A stretch of DNA of 64,000 nt from Sternotherus odoratus (Eukaryota > Chordata > Testudines > Kinosternidae): assembly GCA_032164245.1 (NCBI GenBank), contig JAVMKO010000003.1, positions 64,178,390 to 64,242,389 of the forward strand, written 5' to 3'. This document shows positions 55,184 to 64,000 of the stretch, piece by piece. Below the pieces are notes generated by a model. That model saw only the letters and a list, made by a program, of their open reading frames with translations, had not been told where the DNA came from and searched no databases. The position numbers were made by a program, and so were the translations under genes. The stretch's first letter is position 1. Every line of letters starts with the position of its first letter.

Positions 55184-56389
55184 CTGTTAGCTTCACTTGC
55201 ATCATGAGAAGTATATAGAGCTGCAGTATATGTGCCCCCAGTACTCTGCAACAACTGGAAAATTAATAAGGAAAAATAAAGGAGTATTTCACCCCAATAA
55301 AAATAGTATTTCTAGACAGACATGCATAACACTTGGATTCACACAGTTCAATCACATCTCACAATCTATATAGAACTGATCCGGAGAGTAAACCCAGGAA
55401 AGCCCAAGGTAGAAACTGGAATTAGTTTTGTCAGTTCTGAAGACAGCACTTCTTCCTTCTCAGAATGCACTGAACCAAATCCTCACGAGGGCAGGTGAGA
55501 TTCACGTATGTGAAGAGAACTTGAATGATGCATAAAAGTATGTTCTGAGCTAGGTCTCTGTTCTTGAGACATACGATCAAGTTCCTGATCACTTGTGGAT
55601 GTTAAAATTTCAGTGTCACAAAAGGATAGTAATGTCAACCGCCATCTCAAGGCCAAATTCCAACTCAATTATCTTTTGCCTATCCAAGTTCCTTCTGCAG
55701 TTTCAATTAGAAATGCTATTCTTCTATTTCACATCTTAAAACTGTTAAGTAGGGTGTCCAGGAGCTGTTAAGTAGGTGCTGTATTTTATCCCAGAATTGA
55801 GTTCTTTCCAGCAGCAAATGAAATAAGCCCTATATAGCTTACATAGCAGTCCAAAATACTTTACAATTCTTCAGAAAGCAAGGTGCTATACAAACATAAG
55901 GGATCCCAGGTGGCCACTGCCTTGTACCTTGAGTACTCATTTACCTCTTGTGCAATGGTAAAAAGTACCATTCTAACCTTGCAAATACATAAGGAACTCA
56001 CATAAGCCCCAAGTCTGCTAGTACAGGCACTTACTGAATCTAGCCAAGACTATTAATTTAGGAGCTATAAATGCCCAACAAAAAAATTAATTCAGGGGAA
56101 AAAAAACTGATTATTTCAGTTACCCATCATGAGAATGCAGATAGCAAACATAATGACTACTCATTTAATTAATGTTTGCAAAACACTAAAATTCTCAGAT
56201 CAAAAGGGATAACATAAGTGAGAAAATTATTATAAATAGCCACATACAAATGATTCCATTTGCTATCCTGAATTGTACTGGTATATCAGACACAGGGTAA
56301 ACCCTTGAGGGTCTTTCTTATGTTCTATAGGGCGTGTTGAACAGAGTAATACTTATATATAACTTGTTCTGTTCACTGTCAGATTAGAC
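55184..56389. other. PREP intron or upstream region, no feature recognised
   Basis: No exon matching the PREP N-terminus was found. Confidence 0.4.
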
Positions 56390-57149
56390 CAGTGGTTCTC
56401 AAATTTATTTGATCATGCCCCCCTTCTTTGTGTCTGTAGTACATATACGGCAGAGGCACTTCACTTGAATCAGTTTCGGCTTCTGTGTTTTTCACTTGAG
56501 TTGGCGTTTTCTCTGTTGCATGAATGAGCCAATGATCCATTCTAAGGCCTTGTCTACACTACCGGCTGGATCGATGCATAGAGATCTATCTATTGGGGAT
56601 TGATTTATCATCAGGACGTGATAAATCGATCTCCAGAGGCTCTCCCATCGACTCCAGAACTCCAGCTCGCCAAAAGGCACAAGGCAGAGTTGACAGGGGA
56701 GCCCGCTGTCAACCGCTGCTGCAGTGAGGATGGCAGATAAGTCGACCTAAGATGCGTCGACTTTGGCTACGGTATTCAGGCAGCTAAAGTTGCGTATCTT
56801 AGGTTGAGCCGCCCCATCTGTGTAGACCAAGCCTTAGAAGAGCAAAGCAAAACTGTGATTGTAATACATGCTTACAATTAATTGTGCACATTGTGTTGTA
56901 GAAAACAGATTAAGGTGCAGATGGCAAAGACTTTGTATAATGTTATGCAAGCTTAACAGAAATTCTTCAAAACACACAACGCCATCTGAGGACCTGATAC
57001 GTCTCAAGGAATCAGCTCTGCTAGTTGTTTGTTGTTGTGGGGTAAAATGTGTGGTGAGGTATTTTCTCCCTAAAGTTTCACATGCCCCCAGAATACATTT
57101 CACAATCCTCCCACACAAGAGGGCCCACCCCCCAATTTGAGAACCTCTG
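56390..57149. mobile_element. hAT element, 760 bp, with nested MITE
   Basis: Ends CAGTGGTTCTCAAAT and ATTTGAGAACCTCTG. Duplication GATTAGAC (56382-56389) against GATTAGAT (57150-57157), 7 of 8. Subterminal TGATCATGCCCCCC and CATGCCCCCAGAATA phrases are typical. No transposase motif was recognised in the interior, which includes the MITE at 56542-56838. Confidence 0.88.
56542..56838. mobile_element. MITE nested in hAT
   Basis: TTCTAAGGCCTTGTCTACACT and GTGTAGACCAAGCCTTAGAA form a terminal inverted repeat. The interior has inverted pairs around ATAAATCGATC and AAGTCGACCTAAGATGCGTCGACTT. Confidence 0.88.
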
Positions 57150-57157
57150 GATTAGAT

Positions 57158-58639
57158 CAATTTTACCATTATGGAATACTTTACTATATATTCCCCATCT
57201 CTGCTCAGTCACAAAGTATGTTGCAAAAGTTACACAAATATTTATAAATGGGATATTATCAGTCTAAAAAATGAATTAGAATTCAATCCTGATAAAATAC
57301 CCTCAAGAATAAAAATAAAACTCTGACTTTCCAAAAGATTGCACACATATGAGGCACTACTCTATAGAACATACACTGAACACATTGCATTTGCCACCAG
57401 AAACATTCATACTAAATAGCCACATCCAAATGAAAGGCACTAAACAGAATGCTTACTTTCCTTCCAACCCAGACTCCATTCAGGCTAGATATACAGAAGA
57501 CCAGCAAAATTATTCTCTACCTTCCCTCCTTCCATGAGCCTACAGAGAATGATCCTGTATATTTTGTTGAAATTCACAGCTAATATATGTCACATCATTA
57601 GATTTGAGGAAGTACAGAACTGAGTAATAGAGGAGAAGGAGAGAATAAAAAGGTTAAGAGGAGACAAAATATTTTGTGACATTCATACAAACAACCTGTA
57701 TTTTTTTCAAGTTAGCACTTAAGGAAAAAAAAGAAAGCCAGTTTCTTATGAAGATGTCATCATAGAGTGCACTTGACTCTAATCAAGCTCAAAGCCCTGA
57801 ATAAAAGTGAAATGATAAAGCTATTTTAAATTATTGATTTGTGCAGCAGAAGGACTCAAAGTAAAGCTTCACGGTTAGTAGGTGAGGAGAAAATGGAGAA
57901 GAGACATATGTTTATAAAGACTGTAGCAAATGCATTTATAGTAGCAAGCTTCATTCCCCGCTGATCACATCGTAGGACTATAGGTTTCATACTAAATTTG
58001 TCTGAATTTTTTCTTTCAGAAGATTAGTTTGAATAGATCCTCTAACTTACATTCTACTTGCCATCCCTCTCTTTCTTTAGCTAGAACCTTGAGTCAAACT
58101 CATGTCAGTTTAGAAAGTTCTCTGGCTACAGGTATGCTATTCTCTTAACAGGATAAAATCATTTCTCTTTGACTTCTGTGAGAGCAGAGTTGGGGTGGAA
58201 TTTTTGAAAGCGTTCAGCAGTAGTCTGAGGGTTTTTGTAAGTGAACTGTATAGAGTTCTATTTGTTCAGCAGTAAAACAGAAATATATATCCTACCATTA
58301 AAAGGGTGATCAATCAAACAAAACACATCCCCCAGAACAGAGCTGGTGATACTGATGGAGTTAAATATTGCAAATGTAAAACTAAAGAGTTCTAAGGGGA
58401 AAAAAACAAGTCCAAAGTGGAACTGGAGAAAGATCAAACTGTTTGTAAACAAAATATAGGTCAGATATTACTACAAACCTATTTGACGGTGTCCTTTTAA
58501 AATCATTTCACTTCTAGTTTATTATTCCAAGCATATCTTCTGCTTATAACTACATTATATTTCCATCGCCCCAAGTTAACTGCTCTTGCTGCTTGATCTC
58601 TGACCTTTTTATTCCCAGTCTGCCTCTCAGCCCAGATCA
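57158..58639. other. No feature recognised
   Basis: AT-rich, unique-looking. Confidence 0.4.
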
Positions 58640-58800
58640 ACAATACAAATGTTTGCCAACATAGCTATATAAGTTAAGAGTGTGGTGATATGTTGTCCTG
58701 GCAAAAGCCCCTAGCGTAGCTGCTGTTACATTGGCAAAACTGGGTTTCTGGAAGCATGGCTTAGGCCTGACCCACACTTAAAAGTTAGTCTAGCTAGGAG
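58640..58800. repeat. Remnant of the GTGTAGAC-type MITE family
   Basis: TTAGGCCTGACCCACACTTAAAAGTTAGTCTAGCTAGG is a diverged end of the family at 27684 and 56542; an AT-rich A/T tract follows at 58803-58838. Confidence 0.55.
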
Positions 58801-58838
58801 TGTTTAAATAAAATAAAATAAAAAAATAAATAAAAGTC

Positions 58839-61585
58839 CACCCTAACTGACACAGGCGAGTAAAAACCGTCTTATTGTAGGGATACGCAGACTAAGGCTC
58901 CCGAGCCTCACTTTAAAAATCCTCTTTTTCTCGTTAGTTTATGATAGACATTCTTGGCAACACATTTTGCAATAGTGGGTATCAAAGCCACTATATAAAA
59001 ATAGGATGTATAGTATTTTTTCTGTTGTCCTTCAAAAGGTAATAAGCCAAACCTCATGTACACAGACTATACTGCATACAATAGAAACAGAGGGATAAAT
59101 AAGAAAAGGAGGCCATAAAGCTGAGAAGTGCTGTTCCTGCCTATTTTTATGCTGGACTATAAAGATGTTCTAGCCCTGTGATGAAATGACAATTGTAAGC
59201 TCGATGCCACCCAGTGCATTATTAGTCACCGACCATATATTATACCATAACATAAATGAGACTTTTTTCAAACTCTCTAAAATATACTACAATGTCATAA
59301 ATGAAGGTATCATCACACTATAAAATATATATGGTGTGATCAAAAAAGCTTCAGGAGAAAAAAGGCTTATTGAAGGTTAGGATTTATGCTTGTGGGCATA
59401 TATGAGTGCACAGAAGTGGACACAGTACACAGCAACTACTCCATTATTTTCATGAGCACATAGCCTATCCATACATAAGAGAAAAGGGGAAAAAACCCAC
59501 AAGCAATAAATGACAGACATTTGGAAGATGACTGGGATTAGTAAGAATTAACTGCAATTGTGCTTCAGATTCTGAGGGCTGATGAAGTGATTTTAACTTA
59601 TTTATTAACACTGCAAAATGTGCCTAAAATGTACACTTGACGGGATATCGGAAGTGTGTAAATTAATTTGTTTTTGCAAAGTCTGATCACAAATCTCAAT
59701 CCCATCACTTGTTCCAGCACATGCTCTACTGCAGTTGTCAAAGCTGCAGAGAAAATACCATTTCTCCCTGGCCCCACTATTCAGCAATTCTATATGGTTT
59801 CCTTTATTATGGTCATTTCATGTCCTGCGCGCACTATCTAAATATGGGAGATGGAGAGGGAAGAACCTTTCTTCCTTGGTAGGGTATTGTTCTGTCCCAT
59901 TTTGTGGTGGTTATATTACTAGCAGACTACATATTGAGGCATTCCACAGCAAGAAGTGATGGATAAGGCTTCAGTTTGCAACAGCATAGGTAGAAAATAA
60001 ATCAAAGTTACATGTCTGCTCATACACCCACTATTTGTGGGACATTCAGCAGCTAATGCTGAAGCTGGGTCTTTAAAGACAGCCAACCAACAGGAGAAAA
60101 CTCTTGCAATTCATCTTCAGAGAGAACACCCACTAGGATAAGCTTAGTATTCATCTTATTTCCTAGGGGTATTAGTCTAAAAATCACAGTATTTCTACAC
60201 CAAATGCATAATTACTTTTGTCCCTTTGTCAAGCAGTAGCAGATTTCAGACCTTTCTGATCAGTTTCGTATCAGTGACATGGAGTTAACGTTTTACTACT
60301 ACAATATGTTTGTTTATGAAGTGTACACGAGTCCTGGTTCCTTGAACAGAGAGGGTCACAAATTGCTCACAGGCAAGTCCCTCCTGCAAACCTCTGGTAC
60401 AGCACCATTGCCTCATCACCACGCAGCAGCAGTCTCAGAACTACCTCTCAATGCTCAGAGGATACTGTTCCTTGTTCCTTCCTGGAGACACCATCAACAG
60501 CCCACCCCAACCACCTGTTTAGCACTCCTCCTCTATGATGAAATGGTCACAACAGGACAGCCTGGGCATCAACCCTCTTCATGCAGTTGCTTTACAAAGG
60601 AACCGCAGAAAAGGTTCAACTGCCTAGAATAAGGGTGAGTTATTTAGTACAAGCTCCCTGACCCAGCCATTGGGTAAGGGTTTCATGCATGTTATGAACT
60701 GATGTATAAGCAACTCAGGATCACCTTAGTATGTCATTACACTTTTGCTAAATTCAACCACAGTTGTCTGTGTTCACAAGAACGTAATTTAATATCAATA
60801 TTTTAATCATGACCGTATTTTAATGGTGACTGCTTTGGTCGCACTGGCGGGAGAGAAAAAACAGATTTTTTAGTTTTACCTTGGAATTTCTTTACTCTTG
60901 TGAATTTAAAGTTGACTCTTCACATAATTTGACCTCAGTATTTTACAGCCAATCTGTATTAGCAATAGTCTGATAGCACCAAGGTGGAGAGTTCAATTGT
61001 AGTAGACAGAATTGTGGGGGAAGGGCACAGGCTGCTACTCAAGACAAGTAATATAGTTCCTACAGCATCCAACAGTGAAATGGAATAGTTTACCATCGAA
61101 TTTATTAAATAAAATGGATTATCAGAATTCTCCAAGCCCCTTTGCAATTTAAACTCTCAGCAGGATTAACCTCGGTGATATGCTATTTCATCAGGGGCCT
61201 GATCCAAAGCCCAATGGAGTCAATTGAAAGACGACAGTGGACTTTACTTGGTGTTGATTCAGGCTCTAAAATATTTGTGGTAGGAGCACAATACACTAAT
61301 TGAGTCTCATTTAGTCATAAATTATTTCTGTAAGTTAACAATTGCTATTGATGCTTCTAGTACATTTCCATCCATTATACTTCAACCACCTTCTGTTTTA
61401 TTAATTTTTTTGTGAATACATATGTAATATACTAGGTGTAATGTCACTAACAGGCTGCTACCCTCCAGGATCTATTAGCTTTTAAATGAAGGTCCTGATC
61501 TCTATTTTTTATTTGACAGTACACACCAGTGCTTGAAATGGTGCAACCCTAAAATTATAGTTGTGACAGACATGGCAATTTTCTG
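58839..61585. other. No gene recognised; palindrome-type repeat half at 61190-61270
   Basis: 61192-61262 carries GGGGCCTGATCCAAAGCCCAATGGAGTCAATTG, an old amniote repeat half. The rest shows no exon or terminal repeat that I can support. Confidence 0.4.
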
Positions 61586-62264
61586 AAACATCCTGGACAA
61601 ATCCTTCTAAATACAAGAATGGCCATACTGGGTCCATCTAGCTCATTAACCTCTCCCTGTCAGTAGCCAGTGCCAAATGCTTCAGAGGAAGTGAACAGAA
61701 CAGGGCAATTTTGAGTGATCCATCCCCTACCATCCAGTATCAGCATCTGGCAATTAGAGGTTTAGGGACGCCCACAGCATGGGGCTGCATCCTTGACCAT
61801 CCTGGCTAACAGCTATTGAGGGCCCCTATCCTCCACTTATCTAATTCTTTTTTGAACCCAGTTCACAACATACTCTGCCAACATTTCCAAATTGTGTGAA
61901 GAAGTGTTTGTTTATACCTGCTACCTACTGATTTCATATGACCACTAGATATTATGCTATGTGAAGGGGTAAATAACACTTCCCTCACTTACTCCGTACC
62001 ATTCATGATTTTATAGACTTCTATCCTAATTCCCCTTGCCCATCTCTTTTCTAAGAAGAACAGTCCCAGTCTTTTTTAATCTTTCCTCATATGGAAGCTC
62101 CCTATACCCCTAATCATTGTTGCTGTCCTTTACTGTAGCTTTTCCAAATCCAATATGTCCCTTTTGAACTGCATACAGTATTTAAGATGTTGCCATACCA
62201 TGGATTAATGTACCGACAATCTGCCTTTTTCTGTCCCTATTTCCTATCACTTTCTTAATGGTAC

Positions 62265-63060
62265 TGTAGCGGGGTGACCACCCGCTCCCTGCCTGAAAGG
62301 GCTGGAATAGCCCAGGGAAGGGGTTGTGGCTGGAAGCCAGCAAACTCCCAGGCTGATTGGGAAGCAGGCTCAGATGGGTGGCCACGCCCCAAACTCTCAG
62401 GCCTGTATAAAGGCTGAGAGGCAGGGGCCTAGGAGAGTCAGTCTCCGCTGTATCCAGAGGAAGACAGGCCTAGCTGTGGGGAGCCTTAAGCAAGGTACCT
62501 GGACTGGGGCAGGGCTGGGGCAAGGCACTGGGAGCTAGGGATCTCTAGCCTGAGAGCCCCAGGCTACAAGGCCTGACAGAAGGCCTGACCCAGGGGTACT
62601 GAGGTTGCAGGGGGCAGCCCAGGGCTAGCATTAGGAGCAGCAGGCCAACCCCCCCCTCTCCCCTCTGCCGGTGATGAGAGGCCATGATATTGCAGTCTGC
62701 CTCAGTGAGCGGGGGCAAGTGGTGACTGGCAGTGGTCAAGTCTGAGGCAAGGTGGGGATAGTGGGTGGAGGGTTCCTCAGGGAGGGGAGACCCTAAGACC
62801 AGTGGGGTACTGCAGGGGTGTAGCACCCCAAAGAGGGCACCAGGGCCCAGCAGGGTTCCCCAGGGAGGGGAGACCCTAAGACCAGGGGGATACTGCAGGG
62901 GTGCAGCACCCTCAGCTAGAGGGCACCGGGGTCCGGGAGGGACACGGGGCCAGAGTAGAAGCGGGACATCGGCCGGCAGAGGGCGCTCCGGAGGCGGAAG
63001 AGCTGATTCCCCAGGCGACCCGGAGGAGGCGCCACCGGGGTGAGTGTCCGCTCGCTTACA
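62265..63060 (+). mobile_element. Solo LTR, 796 bp, 5-bp duplication GGTAC
   Basis: It begins TGTAGCGGGGTGACC and ends CGCTCGCTTACA (TG...CA). GGTAC is present at 62260-62264 and 63061-63065. A TATA box TATAAA lies at 62406-62411. GC-rich. Two tandem copies of an 83-bp unit (from 62770 and from 62853, shared GGGAGGGGAGACCCTAAGACC) sit in the 3' half. The exact duplication and TG...CA ends mark an LTR retroelement; it has no coding remains, so internal recombination has removed the rest. Confidence 0.92.
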
Positions 63061-63564
63061 GGTACCTAACACTGTTACCTTTTTTGACTGCCGTTGTACA
63101 TTGAGGGGGTGTATTCAGAAAACTATCTACAATGACCCCAGACCTTTTTCATGGTAACCGCTAATTTAGATCCCATCATTTTGTATGTATAGTTGGAATT
63201 ATTTTTTCCAACATGCATTACTGTGCACTTAACACTGAATTCGCCTGCCTTTTTTGTTGCCCAGTCACCCAGTAGTGAGATCCCTCTGTAATTCTTCAGT
63301 CAGCTTTCGCTTTAATTGTATTGAATAATTTAATATCTGTAAATTTTGTCAACATGCTGCCCACCCCCACTTTTCCAGATCATTTATGAATATATTGAAT
63401 ACCACAGATCTCAGTACAGATCACTGGGGGAATGCACTATTTACCCCCCTCAACTGTGAAAACCAACCATTTATTCCTGCCCTTTGTTTCCTACCTTTCA
63501 AGCACTTGCTGACCCATGAGAGGACCTTCCCTGGTATCCCATGACAGCTTACTTTGCTTAAGAG

Positions 63565-63853
63565 CGGCGGTTCTCAAATCGTGGGTTGTGACCCCTCGGG
63601 GAGTCGCTGGCTGCCTCGTGAGGGGTCACGAGCTCCTTGTGCTGCTGAAAAGCCGCCAAATTGATTTCTTCCGCATTCAGCAGTTTTTAGGTGGACATGC
63701 CGAGCTGTTTTGGGAGCGCTCGGCTTGTCCGCCAAAAATAGCCACCGAATGCGGAAGTAATCAATTCAGCGGCTTTTCGGCAGACATACAAGGGTCAGCA
63801 GACGACTGAAACAGTAAAAATGGGTCGCAGTGGAGGAAGTTTGAGAACCGCCG
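63565..63853. mobile_element. hAT MITE, 289 bp, perfect 8-bp duplication CTTAAGAG
   Basis: Ends CGGCGGTTCTCAAAT and GTTTGAGAACCGCCG. CTTAAGAG is at 63557-63564 and 63854-63861. The interior pairs GGTGGACATGCCGAGC with GCTCGGCTTGTCCGCC and ATTGATTTCTTCCGCATTC with GAATGCGGAAGTAATCAAT, a fold-back shared with 21866-22157. Confidence 0.93.
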
Positions 63854-64000
63854 CTTAAGAGCATTTGGTGAAGGACCTCATCAAGGTTTTTTGAAAGTTT
63901 TTAAGTACCCTATATCCACTGGATCACTCTGGTCCAAGTTTTTGTTGACTTAAAAGAATTCTAAAATATTGATGAAGCATGATGTTCCTTTACAAAAAGT

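Larger units (their letters stand above)
61600..64000 (-). mobile_element. CR1 LINE, minus strand, split by a solo LTR and a hAT MITE; runs off the window
   Basis: Three CR1 pieces (61610-62264, 63061-63564, 63854-64000) read as one continuous antisense copy once the insertions are removed: CTTTCTTAATGGTAC + CTAACACTGTTACC is uninterrupted CR1, and so is GACAGCTTACTTTGCTTAAGAG + CATTTGGTGAAGGACC. The coding part is broken. Confidence 0.92.

Overview
This window is vertebrate nuclear DNA, almost certainly from a turtle. The repeat content carries that call: antisense and sense CR1 LINE fragments, a tRNA-headed SINE with a CR1-type tail, a full DIRS retrotransposon with its internal complementary region, PIF/Harbinger transposons, hAT and Tigger-like short elements with clear target-site duplications, and LTR-like blocks. 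No bacterial, CRISPR or phage features are present. All family names come from motif recognition by eye; no database search was run.

Host gene: five consecutive coding exons of PREP (prolyl endopeptidase, also called prolyl oligopeptidase) lie on the minus strand at 53845-53978, 51059-51189, 45583-45792, 44225-44346 and 23892-23997. Their splice phases join without error. They encode the early part of the protein (end of the N-terminal segment and the first blades of the beta-propeller). The first exon(s) should lie to the right of the window. The rest of the propeller and the catalytic Ser/Asp/His domain should lie to the left of 23892, probably outside the window, because no later PREP exon was recognised in 1-23891. 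The last intron spans about 20.2 kb.

Left part (1-23.9 kb): dense mobile DNA. A Harbinger element (1 to about 3000) has an open transposase frame and a convergent accessory gene. Next to it is a truncated DIRS copy (about 3030-5970), split by a 1683-bp hAT element with a perfect 8-bp duplication, then a CR1 3' end. A complete DIRS element occupies 10185-16227 on the minus strand, with open gag, RT/RNase H/methyltransferase-like and tyrosine recombinase frames. A decayed LTR-like block with 50-bp tandem units and a second, broken Harbinger (with a nested hAT MITE) follow.

Middle and right parts (24-64 kb): PREP introns filled with old CR1 copies, MITEs, two LTR-like blocks, a SINE, and pogo/Tigger-like elements recognised by TA duplications. 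At the right edge a CR1 copy has been split twice, by a solo LTR (GGTAC duplication) and by a hAT MITE (CTTAAGAG duplication).

The most interesting signal is in the complete DIRS element. The gag frame ends in a TTT-TGA context at which a +1 slip re-pairs perfectly and enters the RT frame, which has no usable upstream ATG. The same TGA is also the only stop between gag and a further 992 open codons, the end of which is the recombinase. The recombinase has its own ATG overlapping the RT stop by 19 nt.
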